From an uncultured Caryophanales bacterium (GTDB lineage: Bacteria > Bacillota_I > Bacilli_A > Izemoplasmatales > Hujiaoplasmataceae), in NCBI GenBank assembly GCA_937958685.1, contig CALGNF010000145.1, positions 1-15,364 on the forward strand: a stretch of 15,364 nucleotides of DNA, read 5' to 3'. The position numbers and the translations under genes were made by a program. Shown one piece after another: positions 1 through 10,438 of this stretch. The number at the start of each line of letters is the position of its first letter. Position 1 is the first letter of the stretch. A model generated the notes under the pieces. That model did not search any database and was not told the origin of the DNA. It worked only from the letters and a program-made list of their open reading frames with translations.

Positions 1-636
1 CCGCGCGCCGCGGCCGGGATCAACGAGCCGCCGGCCGCGGTCGCGATCCTCGTCGGCCTGCGGGTGGCGAAACTCGATCACCGGAAGACGCCCACGGGCT
101 TTCTGTTCTTTTGCGTGATGATCGTCGATGCCTTCAACCGCTTCTTGAGCGACCATCTGCCCGGGAAGCGCATCAAGATCTTCGGCCCCTATTTGTTCAC
201 GATCCTGATCTTCCTCGCCTTGGGGAACACGATCGCCCTCTTCGGTCTCAAGGCGCCGCTATCCAATCTCGGCGTGGCGCTGACGTTTTCGCTCATCACC
301 CTGTTCATGATCAAATTCGCCGAGGTCAAATACCAGGGCGTCGGCAAAAAACTCCTCAGCCTGCTCGGACCGGTCAAACCACTGGCGCCGATCATGCTGC
401 CGATCAACCTGATCGGCGAGGTCTCGACCCCGCTCACGATGGGCATGCGTCTCTTTGGCAATCTCATGAGCGGCATGGTGATCTCGGTGATGGTCTACAC
501 CGCGCTCCACTGGCTTGGCGGCATTTTCGCCGGCATCTTCATCCACGCCGTCTTCGACATCTTTTTCGGCCTGATCCAGGCATTCGTCTTCTTCATGCTT
601 TCCACCGTGAACATCGCGATGGCTTCAGACGCTTGA
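1..636 (+). CDS. atpB: F1Fo ATP synthase subunit a, 5'-truncated by the window
   Basis: Membrane stator subunit of ATP synthase; it forms the ion half-channels next to the c-ring. The reading frame is open from base 1, and the residues before the GTG at 64 (ending AILVGLRVAKLD) look like the usual first helix and following loop, so the GTG is internal and the true start lies upstream of the window. About 211 residues are present. The family hallmark is the helix-4 segment INLIGEVSTPLTMGMRLFGN, with the essential arginine encoded at 448-450. The helix-5 segment starts IQAFVFFML and is followed by TVNIAMA; E. coli has a tyrosine where this asparagine stands. At least four hydrophobic segments are visible. 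First visible gene of the atp operon, 45 bases before atpE. Identity is secure; only the N terminus is missing. Confidence 0.95.
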   Translation, partial: PRAAAGINEPPAAVAILVGLRVAKLDHRKTPTGFLFFCVMIVDAFNRFLSDHLPGKRIKIFGPYLFTILIFLALGNTIALFGLKAPLSNLGVALTFSLITLFMIKFAEVKYQGVGKKLLSLLGPVKPLAPIMLPINLIGEVSTPLTMGMRLFGNLMSGMVISVMVYTALHWLGGIFAGIFIHAVFDIFFGLIQAFVFFMLSTVNIAMASDA

Positions 637-654
637 TCAAAGCGTATCAGATAG

Positions 655-960
<306 letters not shown>

Positions 961-997
961 GCCCGAAAATCCCAAGTAACGAAAAGGAGGTTTTGGA

Positions 998-1534
998 ATG
1001 CCACTGATCGATCGCATCGCGCAAGCAGTTTCCGAAGCCATCAACGCCGCTCTCGGAGTCACCCTGACGGACATGCTGGTCCAACTCGCGGCCACCATCA
1101 TCCTGGTCATCATCGTCAAGAAGTTTTTCTGGGGGAGAATCACGGACTTTCTCGAAAAGCGCCAGGAACATATGGCCAAAGAGTTGAGCGCGGCTGCCAG
1201 CACCAAGGCTGAGGCCGAAAGTTTGAAAGAGAAGACGGAAGCCGATTACAACGAGCTTCGGTCCCGTTCCAAGGACATCATCGACAACGCCAGGAAAAAC
1301 GGCGAATCCGAACGGGCGGAAATCATCAAGCGCGCCCGGGCGGAAGCCCAGGAAGCGCTTGCCCACGCCACCCGGGAAATCGAGTCCGAAAAGGAAAAAG
1401 CCCGCGATAAAATGCGCCTCGAGGCAGTCGATCTGGCCGCTGCGATGGCGGAAAAGATCATCGAGCAGGAGATCGACCGCAAGCGTTACGAACAATTGGC
1501 GCTCGAGGACATCGAAGGCGGCAGCCTCCGATGA
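998..1534 (+). CDS. atpF: F1Fo ATP synthase subunit b
   Basis: Peripheral stalk subunit that ties subunit a to the F1 head. 178 residues. A single N-terminal membrane helix (about 27-42, QLAATIILVIIVKKFFW) is followed by the conserved 'W..I..FLEKRQ' start of the stalk, then a long charged, Ala/Glu/Lys-rich coiled coil (about 55-165), the normal layout for bacterial b. A strong AAAGGAGG sits before ATG. The TGA stop overlaps the atpH start in an ATGA junction, so the two are probably translationally coupled, as expected for subunits that bind each other. Only one b-type gene is present, so the stalk is presumably a b homodimer. Confidence 0.95.
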   Translation: MPLIDRIAQAVSEAINAALGVTLTDMLVQLAATIILVIIVKKFFWGRITDFLEKRQEHMAKELSAAASTKAEAESLKEKTEADYNELRSRSKDIIDNARKNGESERAEIIKRARAEAQEALAHATREIESEKEKARDKMRLEAVDLAAAMAEKIIEQEIDRKRYEQLALEDIEGGSLR

Positions 1535-2046
1535 CGGATATCGCCCGCCAATACGCGCTGGCGGTTTTCGCCCTCGCTCATGACGAACAGGCCACCCTGG
1601 CCATCGATGCCTGTTTTCACGACTACGGGGAACTTTCGCGCGCGGAGCACCTCAAGGTGTTCAACAACCCGCGCCTTACCAAACAGGAACGCAAAGCGAT
1701 GCTCGAGAGCTTGGTCAAAAACGAGTTGTTTCGCCATTTTCTCTATGTCCTGATCGATAACGACCGCTTCGAACTCCTGCGTTCGATCGGCTTGTTGTAC
1801 GCTGAACTCGTTCGTGACATGAACAAGATCATGCGGGTCCAGGTAATTTCGCAAGCACCGCTCGACAACGGCACCAAAACAAGACTCATCCAGAAACTCC
1901 AGTCCGCATATCACCGCCAAATCGAACTTGAAGAGGCGTTCGACCCCGCGATCATCGCCGGGTTCCGGCTGGTTTATGACGGCAGCGTGATCGATGAGAC
2001 GGTCAATCGCCGCCTTGAAGAGCTACGCACAAGTCTCAAACGATAA
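1531..2046 (+). CDS. atpH: F1Fo ATP synthase subunit delta
   Basis: Subunit delta (OSCP homologue), which caps the F1 head and connects it to subunit b. 171 residues, close to the usual 175-180. The N terminus TDIARQYALAVFALA is the typical first helix of the family. Then comes the helical domain with the 'F.NPRLTKQERKAML' pattern, and a C-terminal part with the GFRLVYDGSVIDETVNRRLEEL pattern (family: G..i.ig..viD.Sv...l..l). It starts inside atpF through an ATGA overlap, and atpA follows after 11 bases. Sequence conservation is weak in this family, but position and end motifs make the call firm. Confidence 0.94.
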   Translation: MTDIARQYALAVFALAHDEQATLAIDACFHDYGELSRAEHLKVFNNPRLTKQERKAMLESLVKNELFRHFLYVLIDNDRFELLRSIGLLYAELVRDMNKIMRVQVISQAPLDNGTKTRLIQKLQSAYHRQIELEEAFDPAIIAGFRLVYDGSVIDETVNRRLEELRTSLKR

Positions 2047-2057
2047 CGGAGTGAGCC

Positions 2058-3566
2058 ATGGTACGCATCGATCCGCTGGAAATCAGCGCGCTTCTCAAGG
2101 AACAAATCAAGAAATACACGAAGAAAATCACGACCGAGGAAGTCGGCACGGTCATCTCCGTCGGTGACGGCATCGCGTTGGTGTACGGCCTCGACAAGGC
2201 AATGAGCGGCGAGTTGCTCGTCTTTCCGCACGATGTCTACGGGATGGTCCAAAATCTGGAGAAGGACCATGTCGGCGCCATCCTCCTCAACGACACCTCG
2301 CTGATCCGCGAGGGCGACGAGGTCAAGACCACCGGCAGGATCCTCGAGGTCCCGGTCGGCGAGGGCCTGATCGGCAGAGTGATCAATCCGCTTGGCCAGC
2401 CCCTCGATGGCTTGGGCAAACTCGAAACAAACAAAACCAGACCGGTGGAACAAAAAGCCACCGGGGTCATCCACAGACAAGGCGTCAACCAGCCGATGCA
2501 GACGGGACTCAAGGTCCTGGACGCGCTCGTGCCGATCGGCAGGGGCCAGCGGGAATTGATCATCGGCGACCGCCAGACCGGCAAGACCGCGATCGCGGTC
2601 GACACGATCCTCAACCAGAAAGACGGCGACGTCATCTGCATCTACGTCGCGATCGGCCAGAAGGAGTCGACGGTTTTGAACGTCGTCGAGACCTTGAAAA
2701 AATTCGGGGCCATGGCCTATTCGATCATCGTCAACGCCTCCGCCTCCGATCCGGCGCCCTTGCTCTTCCTCGCTCCCTACGCCGGCGTCACGATCGGCGA
2801 GGAATTCATGTTTCAGGGCAAGCATGTCCTGATCATCTATGACGACCTCACCAAACATGCCATCAGCTATCGCGAACTGTCGCTTTTGCTCAGACGGCCG
2901 CCCGGACGGGAAGCTTTCCCGGGCGATGTCTTCTATCTGCATTCCCGCCTGCTCGAACGGGCGGCGAAACTGAGCGACAAACTCGGGGGCGGCTCGATCA
3001 CGGCCTTGCCGATCATCGAGACCCAGGAGGGCGATATTTCCGCATATATTCCCACCAACGTGATTTCCATCACCGACGGTCAGATCTTCCTGCAGTCCAA
3101 ACTATTCTATTCCGGGATCCGCCCCGCGATCAATGCCGGTCTATCGGTGTCCCGCGTCGGCGGCGCCGCCCAGTTTCCCGCGATCAAGAAGGTTTCCGGG
3201 ACCTTGCGGCTCGATCTCGCCAGTTACCGCGAACTTGAGGCGTTCACCCAGTTCGGCAGCGACCTTGACGATGCGACAAAAGCCAAACTCGAACGCGGCG
3301 AGCGCACCGTCGAGATCCTCAAGCAGGGTCTCCATGAGATCATGCCCTTCGAACTGCAGGCCATCAGCATCTATTGCCTGACGAACGGCTATCTCGACCA
3401 GATCAAGACCACGGACGTGAAACGCTTCGAAAAGGAACTCCATGCCTTTCTCAAGCGGGAAAAGACCGGCCAAGAGTTGCTTCAGTCGATGCGGGCGACG
3501 AAAAATCTGCCCGATGCCGAAAAACTCAACCAACTGCTCGCCGATTTCCTCGCCGATTTCATTTAA
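2058..3566 (+). CDS. atpA: F1Fo ATP synthase subunit alpha
   Basis: Non-catalytic nucleotide-binding subunit of the F1 hexamer. 502 residues, the standard length. Beta-barrel domain at about 26-95; Walker A GDRQTGKT at 170-177; the alpha-type QKESTV at 201-206 and YDDLTKHA at 261-268; the SRVGGAAQ element at 365-372 with the arginine finger Arg366 that reaches into the catalytic site of beta. The C-terminal helical domain ends in the usual ADFLADF-type segment. A GGAGTGAG element precedes the ATG, 11 bases after atpH. No key residue is missing. Confidence 0.98.
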   Translation: MVRIDPLEISALLKEQIKKYTKKITTEEVGTVISVGDGIALVYGLDKAMSGELLVFPHDVYGMVQNLEKDHVGAILLNDTSLIREGDEVKTTGRILEVPVGEGLIGRVINPLGQPLDGLGKLETNKTRPVEQKATGVIHRQGVNQPMQTGLKVLDALVPIGRGQRELIIGDRQTGKTAIAVDTILNQKDGDVICIYVAIGQKESTVLNVVETLKKFGAMAYSIIVNASASDPAPLLFLAPYAGVTIGEEFMFQGKHVLIIYDDLTKHAISYRELSLLLRRPPGREAFPGDVFYLHSRLLERAAKLSDKLGGGSITALPIIETQEGDISAYIPTNVISITDGQIFLQSKLFYSGIRPAINAGLSVSRVGGAAQFPAIKKVSGTLRLDLASYRELEAFTQFGSDLDDATKAKLERGERTVEILKQGLHEIMPFELQAISIYCLTNGYLDQIKTTDVKRFEKELHAFLKREKTGQELLQSMRATKNLPDAEKLNQLLADFLADFI

Positions 3567-3579
3567 GGATTGATGACAG

Positions 3580-6266
<2,687 letters not shown>

Positions 6267-6274
<8 letters not shown>

Positions 6275-6710
6275 GGGATTTCAAGTCGTTTCCGCCTATT
6301 CGAACCAGGAGATAGCGCTCCCGAGACGGAAAACGCAAGGCAGCGCCGGCTATGATCTTGCGGCCGCCGAGACCGTAAGCATCGCCCCCGGAGCGCAAGC
6401 GTTCTGTCCCACCGGAGTGAAGGCCTACATGCCGGAAAACGAAGTGCTTTTCGTTTTTCCGCGGAGTTCACTATTCCAAAAAAAGCAGCTGCTCATGACC
6501 AACTCCGTCGGCATCATCGACGCCGACTATTACGACAACACCGACAACGAAGGCCACATCCTGATCTCGTTTGTGAACCTGGGCAAAGAAACCGCCGTGA
6601 TCGCCAAGGGCGAACGGATCGCCCAGGGCGTGTTCACCACCTTCGGGATCGCCGACGGCGATGGCGAGGACAAAGAAAAACGCAACGGCGGTTTCGGCAG
6701 CACCGATTGA
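6267..6710 (+). CDS. dut: dUTP diphosphatase (dUTPase)
   Basis: Hydrolyses dUTP to dUMP and diphosphate, keeping uracil out of DNA and feeding dTMP synthesis. 147 residues from the ATG at 6267, a normal length. All five trimeric-dUTPase motifs are visible in order: AGYDLAA (27-33), PRSS (65-68), GIIDADYY...EGHI (82-98) with the expected catalytic Asp85, GERIAQGVF (115-123) and RNGGFGSTD (139-147). Motif 3 has an insertion (YYDNTDNEGHI in place of the short YRGEI), a form I associate with Bacillota enzymes. It overlaps atpC by 8 bases and precedes a terminator, so it appears to be the last gene of the atp operon, an unusual home. Confidence 0.92.
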
Positions 6711-6740
6711 AGGCCATGATGATTCCTGGCCTTTTATTTT
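6710..6740 (+). terminator. Intrinsic terminator after dut (end of atp-dut unit)
   Basis: AAGGCCA (6710-6716) pairs with TGGCCTT (6727-6733) around a 10-base loop, followed by TTATTTT. It starts on the last base of the dut stop codon. The stem is short and the T-run is interrupted by one A, so it is moderate in strength. Confidence 0.75.
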
Positions 6741-6762
6741 GGCCATTGCCGGTAAAATCTAC

Positions 6763-6791
6763 TTGCTTTTGACGGCCGGATTTGATAAAAT
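6763..6791 (+). promoter_or_regulatory. Extended -10 promoter for rpsB
   Basis: TTGCTT (6763-6768), a 17-base spacer and TAAAAT (6786-6791), with TG at 6783-6784 giving a TGA-TAAAAT extended -10. It lies directly after the dut terminator in an AT-rich patch. The -35 is weak (3 of 6), but the extended -10 compensates. Transcription would start near 6798. Confidence 0.7.
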
Positions 6792-6797
6792 AGTAGC

Positions 6798-6902
6798 GCC
6801 GTAAAAAATACACACACCGCGGAGCGATTTGCCACGAGCCAGATGGCGGCAATAGCGATGACGGCGGTGGAGGCAAAATCAAATAGGAGGAAACAACAAG
6901 CA
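6798..6902 (+). promoter_or_regulatory. Structured 5' leader of rpsB (candidate autoregulatory RNA)
   Basis: The leader of about 105 nt can fold into a long hairpin. CACCGC (6815-6820) pairs with GCGGTG (6864-6869), TTGCC (6829-6833) with GGCAA (6848-6852), and GCC (6838-6840) with GGC (6845-6847) around the loop AGAT. A second pairing is possible: GATTTGCC (6826-6833) with GGCAAAATC (6872-6880), just before the ribosome binding site at 6885-6890. The two folds exclude each other. Ribosomal protein S2 is known to repress its own mRNA in gamma-proteobacteria; that this leader does the same is an inference. Confidence 0.5.
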
Positions 6903-6905
6903 ATG
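6885..6905 (+). promoter_or_regulatory. Ribosome binding site deciding the rpsB start
   Basis: AGGAGG at 6885-6890 precedes the ATG at 6903 by 12 bases, longer than the 5-9 usual here. An in-frame ATG at 6843 lacks such a site and lies in the leader hairpin, so 6903 is preferred; it also gives the canonical S2 N terminus. Confidence 0.75.
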
Positions 6906-7997
6906 AGCGTCATTTCCATGAAAGCCCTGCTGGAAGCAGGGGTCCACTTCGGACACCAGACGCGCAGATGGAACCCCAAGATGGCGAAGTACATCTACAC
7001 GTCGAGAAACGGTATCCACATCATCGACCTGCAAAAAACGAGCGAGTGCATCGACATCGCCTACAAGGCCATGTTCGACATCGCCGATCAGGGCGGCAGA
7101 GTGCTGTTCATCGGCACGAAGAAACAATCGCAGGATCCCGTCCGGGAAGAAGCGATCAGATCCGGCCAGTTCTTTGTCGACAAACGCTGGCTCGGCGGCA
7201 CGCTGACCAACTTCAAGACCATCAAACGCTCGATCAAAAAACTGCATGACTTGCACAAAATGGAAGAGGACGGCACCTTCGCCGTCTTGCCGAAAAAGGA
7301 AGTCATCGGTCTCAGAAAAGAAATGGACCGCCTGGAGAAATTCCTTGGCGGTATCAAAGAGATGAAGAACCTTCCCGAAGCCGTCTTCATCATTGACCCC
7401 CGCAAGGAAAGAAACGCGATCCTCGAAGCCAGAAAACTCGGGATTCCCGTCTTTGGCATCATCGACACCAACTGCGACCCCGATGAGGTCGACTACATCA
7501 TCCCCGCCAATGACGACGCGCTGCGTTCTGTCAAGCTGATCGTCGGTAAAATGGCCGACGCGATCATCGAGGCCAGCGGCGGCGTCCTCGGCGGCGGAGC
7601 CGAAACCGAAGACACCGAACTCGATGTCGACATCGCCGATGAAGAGGAAACCGCACCGGTAAAACCGGCGGTGAAATCGCTCAAAGTCGAAGTCAAACCG
7701 CAACCGGCCAAAGAGCCGGAAGCGGCACCCCAACCGACCGATGTCAAGCCAAGACCGGCGACCAAGGTCGTGAAGGTCGTCGTCGAAGCCCCGGAAGCAG
7801 AAACCGCAGCCGAGGAAAAGCAACCAGAGCCCGTCAAGACACAAGCTTCGGCACCCGCCGAACTGAAGACAGCCGAAGACTATGACACGCTGACTGTCAA
7901 CGAACTCAGGGACCTTGCAAAAGACCTCGGCGTTCCCGGATACTCGAAGTATAAAAAGGCCGGCCTGATCGAAGAAATCATCAAAGCCAAGAAATAG
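6903..7997 (+). CDS. rpsB: 30S ribosomal protein S2 with a C-terminal Rho-N/SAP-like extension
   Basis: S2 binds late to the small subunit and helps bind S1 and mRNA. 364 residues, about 110-130 more than usual. Residues 1 to about 228 are a normal S2 core: [20 protein letters not shown] start, RRWNPKM (21-27), [14 protein letters not shown] (93-106) and [20 protein letters not shown] (187-206). Residues 231-322 form a low-complexity linker rich in Pro, Ala, Glu, Lys and Val. Residues 323-364 hold a compact helical module with [15 protein letters not shown] (330-344) and [13 protein letters not shown] (352-364), which resembles the Rho N-terminal/SAP-like fold. The frame is continuous, so this is a real fusion or extension. 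It has its own promoter, leader and terminator. The nucleic-acid-binding role of the tail is an inference. Confidence 0.95.
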   Translation: MSVISMKALLEAGVHFGHQTRRWNPKMAKYIYTSRNGIHIIDLQKTSECIDIAYKAMFDIADQGGRVLFIGTKKQSQDPVREEAIRSGQFFVDKRWLGGTLTNFKTIKRSIKKLHDLHKMEEDGTFAVLPKKEVIGLRKEMDRLEKFLGGIKEMKNLPEAVFIIDPRKERNAILEARKLGIPVFGIIDTNCDPDEVDYIIPANDDALRSVKLIVGKMADAIIEASGGVLGGGAETEDTELDVDIADEEETAPVKPAVKSLKVEVKPQPAKEPEAAPQPTDVKPRPATKVVKVVVEAPEAETAAEEKQPEPVKTQASAPAELKTAEDYDTLTVNELRDLAKDLGVPGYSKYKKAGLIEEIIKAKK

Positions 7998-8003
7998 ATC
8001 CAG

Positions 8004-8030
8004 GGGGAGCGTCCACAGGCTCCCTTTTTT
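8004..8030 (+). terminator. Terminator or attenuator between rpsB and tsf
   Basis: GGGAGC (8005-8010) pairs with GCTCCC (8019-8024) around an 8-base loop, followed by six T (8025-8030); G-T pairs can lengthen the stem. A separate tsf promoter lies just downstream, so rpsB appears to be its own transcription unit, or to read through only in part. Confidence 0.85.
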
Positions 8031-8054
8031 GGGAACTCCCGCAAACTGATTGAT

Positions 8055-8081
8055 TTGACCATCCCGTTATGATAATATAAT
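8055..8081 (+). promoter_or_regulatory. Promoter for tsf
   Basis: TTGACC (8055-8060; 5 of 6 to consensus), a 15-base spacer and a perfect TATAAT (8076-8081). The spacer is shorter than the ideal 17. A start near 8088 gives a leader of about 19 nt holding TAAGGAGG. Confidence 0.65.
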
Positions 8082-8106
8082 TATTGACCCTGTAAGGAGG
8101 ATCACC

Positions 8107-9000
8107 ATGGAAGTGACTGCTAGCTTAGTGAAAGAATTGCGCGACAAGACCGGCGCCGGCATGATGGATTGCAAGCGGGCGCTCGTCGAGACAAACGGCA
8201 ACATCGAACAGGCAATCGACTGGCTGCGTGAGAAAGGCATCGCCAAAGCCGCCAAGAAGGCCTCGAGGATCGCCGCCGAAGGCGCTTGTGAAATAAGACT
8301 CAAAGGCAACAAGGCCGTGATGTACGAACTCAACTGCGAGACCGATTTCGTGGCCAAGAATGAAAAGTTCGGCAAATTGGTCGACGAAGTCGGCCAGATC
8401 CTGCTCGATGGCCAGGTCGCAACCGTGACCGAGGCTTTGGAACTCGACGTCAAGGGAAAAACCCTGGGAACCCTGATCCTCGAGGCGGTCTCCGGGATTG
8501 GCGAGCACATCAATCTGCGCCGGATGAGCGTCTTCACGAAAACGGACAGCCAGATCTTTGGCCACTATGTCCACATGGGTGGCAAGATCGCCTCGCTGTC
8601 GATTCTCTCCGGAGCTGATTTCGAAACGGCGAAGGACGTCGCCATGCACGTGGCCGCAAGCAACCCGAGATATCTTGCGCCGGCAGACATTTCCGAGGAC
8701 TTCATCGCCCATGAGCGCGAGATCCTCACCAAGGAAGCCCTGAACGAAAACGCCGAGTCCGCCAAACCGAAGCCGGAGGCGATCATCGTCAAGATGGTCG
8801 AGGGACGGCTCCAGAAAAACCTTAAAGAAATCTGCCTCGTCAACCAACCTTTCATCAAGAATCCGGACCAGTCGGTCGGTGAATACGTGAAAGCCAAGGG
8901 CGCCGCAATCGCTGTTTTTGCCCGTCTGGCCGTTGGCGAGGGCATCGAGAAAAAAGAAGACAACTTTGTCGAGGAAGTAATGTCGCAAGTACAACATTAA
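8107..9000 (+). CDS. tsf: Translation elongation factor Ts
   Basis: Nucleotide exchange factor that removes GDP from EF-Tu during elongation. 297 residues, the usual size. Residues 1 to about 55 form the UBA-like EF-Tu-binding domain (LVKELRDKTGAGMMDCKRAL, 7-26). The TDFVAKN motif (79-85), whose Asp-Phe inserts near the EF-Tu magnesium site, is intact. The remainder matches the dimer/core domains (MHVAASNPRYL and GEYVK regions). TAAGGAGG ends 7 bases before ATG. It sits behind its own promoter and in front of a hairpin before pyrH. Confidence 0.97.
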   Translation: MEVTASLVKELRDKTGAGMMDCKRALVETNGNIEQAIDWLREKGIAKAAKKASRIAAEGACEIRLKGNKAVMYELNCETDFVAKNEKFGKLVDEVGQILLDGQVATVTEALELDVKGKTLGTLILEAVSGIGEHINLRRMSVFTKTDSQIFGHYVHMGGKIASLSILSGADFETAKDVAMHVAASNPRYLAPADISEDFIAHEREILTKEALNENAESAKPKPEAIIVKMVEGRLQKNLKEICLVNQPFIKNPDQSVGEYVKAKGAAIAVFARLAVGEGIEKKEDNFVEEVMSQVQH

Positions 9001-9023
9001 AGGACACTTTTGTGTCCTTTATT
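8999..9023 (+). terminator. Hairpin between tsf and pyrH (weak terminator or processing site)
   Basis: AAAGGACAC (8999-9007) and GTGTCCTTT (9012-9020) form a perfect 9-bp stem with a TTTT loop, starting inside the tsf stop codon. The trailing tract is only TTTATT, with the Ts part of the stem, so termination is probably partial. No pyrH promoter is visible in the remaining 20 or so bases, so pyrH likely depends on read-through. Confidence 0.55.
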
Positions 9024-9043
9024 CATAGAACAGGAGGATTTCT

Positions 9044-9769
9044 ATGTCAAAAAGACGCGTGATGATCAAGTTGAGCGGCGAAGCCCTGGCCGGCAAAAGC
9101 GGCATCGGCATCGACCCGAAAGTCGTTCGGAAAGTCGCCAGGGAAATCAAGGACGCCTATGAGATGAACCTTTGCGAGATCGGCATCGTCGTTGGCGGCG
9201 GCAACATCTTCCGCGGCAAACTCGGCGATGAGATGGGCATTGAACGGTCCAGCGCCGACTACATGGGCATGATCGGCACAATCTTGAATGCCCTCGCCCT
9301 CCAAAACTCTCTGGAAGCGATCGGTGTCACCACCCGGGTGATGAGCAGCCTCAACATCCCCGAAGTCGCCGAACCCTACATCCGCCGGAAAGCAATCAGC
9401 CATCTCGAGAAGAACTACATCGTGATTTTCGGTGGCGGCACCGGCAACCCCTATTTCAGCACCGACACCACCGCCGCGCTCAGAGCCGCCGAGCTCGGGG
9501 CGAGCATCATCTACATGGCCAAGAACGGAACTGACGGCGTCTACGACAAAGACCCGAAGATCCATGAGGATTCCTGCAAATACCGGTCCCTGACCCACCA
9601 CGAAGTCCTCAACAAACAGCTTCAGGTGATGGACTCGACCGCCGCGGCCTTGTGTCACGACAACAACATCGCGATCTACGTCTTCGACATGAACGTCGAC
9701 GGCAACATCAAACGGGCGATCATGGGCGAGGACATCGGCACGATGATCAATAACGGCAAGGAGGAGTGA
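9044..9769 (+). CDS. pyrH: UMP kinase
   Basis: Phosphorylates UMP to UDP with ATP, an essential step in pyrimidine nucleotide supply. 241 residues, standard for the bacterial hexameric enzyme of the amino-acid-kinase family. Visible motifs: KLSGEAL (9-15), VVGGGNIFRGK (49-59), GGGTGNPYFSTDTTAALRAA (130-149) for the nucleotide site, and NGTDGVYDKDP (161-171). The AGGAGG ribosome binding site is good. frr follows after 3 bases, the near-universal pairing. The only odd point is the hairpin before it. Confidence 0.97.
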   Translation: MSKRRVMIKLSGEALAGKSGIGIDPKVVRKVAREIKDAYEMNLCEIGIVVGGGNIFRGKLGDEMGIERSSADYMGMIGTILNALALQNSLEAIGVTTRVMSSLNIPEVAEPYIRRKAISHLEKNYIVIFGGGTGNPYFSTDTTAALRAAELGASIIYMAKNGTDGVYDKDPKIHEDSCKYRSLTHHEVLNKQLQVMDSTAAALCHDNNIAIYVFDMNVDGNIKRAIMGEDIGTMINNGKEE

Positions 9770-9772
9770 ATT

Positions 9773-10330
9773 ATGCCGGAAACAGTACTATTGAATGGTG
9801 AAGAGCGCATGGAACAAACCCTTGTGGCATTGCACAAGGAATTTGCGACCGTCCGCAGCGGCCGCGCGAACCCGAAAATGCTCGAGCGCGTCAGCGTCGA
9901 TTATTACGGCGTCTTGAGCCCGATCAACCAGGTGGCCTCCATCCAAGTCCCCGAAGCGACGCAAATCTACATCAAGCCCTACGACAAGTCGCTGCTCCCC
10001 AAGATCGAGCGCGCGATCTTCGGCGCCAATCTTGGCGTCACCCCGACCAACGACGGCACCGGGATCAGGATCAGCCTGCCACCGCTCACCGAGGAGAACC
10101 GCCGGGATGCGGTCAAGATCATCCACCGGATGGCCGAGGAGAACAAGGTCGCGATCCGCAACATCCGCCGCGACATGATCGCCGACTTCAAGAAGATGGA
10201 GAAGGACAAACAGCTGACCGAGGATGATCTTCGGTTTTATCAGGACGAATCGCAAAAACTCACCGACAAGTACATCGAGAAGATCGACGAGATCTTCAAA
10301 GACAAAGAAAAGGATATCATGAGCATCTAA
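9773..10330 (+). CDS. frr: Ribosome recycling factor
   Basis: Works with EF-G to split the post-termination ribosome. 185 residues, the exact family length. The N-terminal helix contains the TVRSGRANP motif (26-34), followed by the beta domain (SPINQVASIQVPEA) and the return helices with RNIRRDM and the conserved basic face of the three-helix bundle. An AAGGAGG site overlaps the end of pyrH 3 bases upstream, so the two genes are coupled. A strong terminator follows directly. Confidence 0.97.
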   Translation: MPETVLLNGEERMEQTLVALHKEFATVRSGRANPKMLERVSVDYYGVLSPINQVASIQVPEATQIYIKPYDKSLLPKIERAIFGANLGVTPTNDGTGIRISLPPLTEENRRDAVKIIHRMAEENKVAIRNIRRDMIADFKKMEKDKQLTEDDLRFYQDESQKLTDKYIEKIDEIFKDKEKDIMSI

Positions 10331-10357
10331 TAAGACTAGCGATAGTCTTATTTTTTT
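10329..10357 (+). terminator. Strong intrinsic terminator after frr
   Basis: AATAAGACTA (10329-10338) pairs with TAGTCTTATT (10343-10352) around a GCGA (GNRA) tetraloop, and the T-run continues to 10357. It begins in the frr stop codon and closes the tsf-pyrH-frr block. Confidence 0.92.
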
Positions 10358-10390
10358 ATCTTGGCAAGCGTTGATGTCGGTCAATAATCA

Positions 10391-10419
10391 TGGCCATATT
10401 CGAAGAAATGGTGTATAAT
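10391..10419 (+). promoter_or_regulatory. Promoter for uppS-cdsA-dxr-rseP
   Basis: TGGCCA (10391-10396; 4 of 6), a 17-base spacer and a perfect TATAAT (10414-10419). It lies in the 108 bases between the frr terminator and uppS. A start near 10426 falls after the in-frame ATG at 10424, which argues against that codon as the start of uppS. Confidence 0.7.
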
Positions 10420-10438
10420 TGTTATGATAGGAACGGTG

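Noticed and set aside
64..66. GTG as the start of atpB
   Set aside because: The frame is open to base 1 with sequence that looks like the start of subunit a, and no ribosome binding site precedes the GTG.
1974..2942. Long open frame on the minus strand opposite atpA, and similar ones opposite rpsB, tsf, cdsA and dxr
   Set aside because: They lie antisense to clear conserved genes in GC-rich DNA, have biased Asp/Arg/Leu/Val composition, no ribosome binding site and no recognisable domains.
6843..6902. In-frame ATG adding 20 residues to RpsB
   Set aside because: It lies in the leader hairpin without a proper ribosome binding site, and S2 proteins begin at the equivalent of the ATG at 6903.
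8031..8040. GGGAACTCCC palindrome after the rpsB terminator, considered as an antiterminator
   Set aside because: The loop would be only two bases and it does not pair convincingly with the terminator stem; probably chance.
10424..10438. ATG at 10424 as the uppS start
   Set aside because: It is only 5 bases after the -10 hexamer, so it would fall before or at the transcript start; the ATG at 10439 has AGGAA at good spacing.
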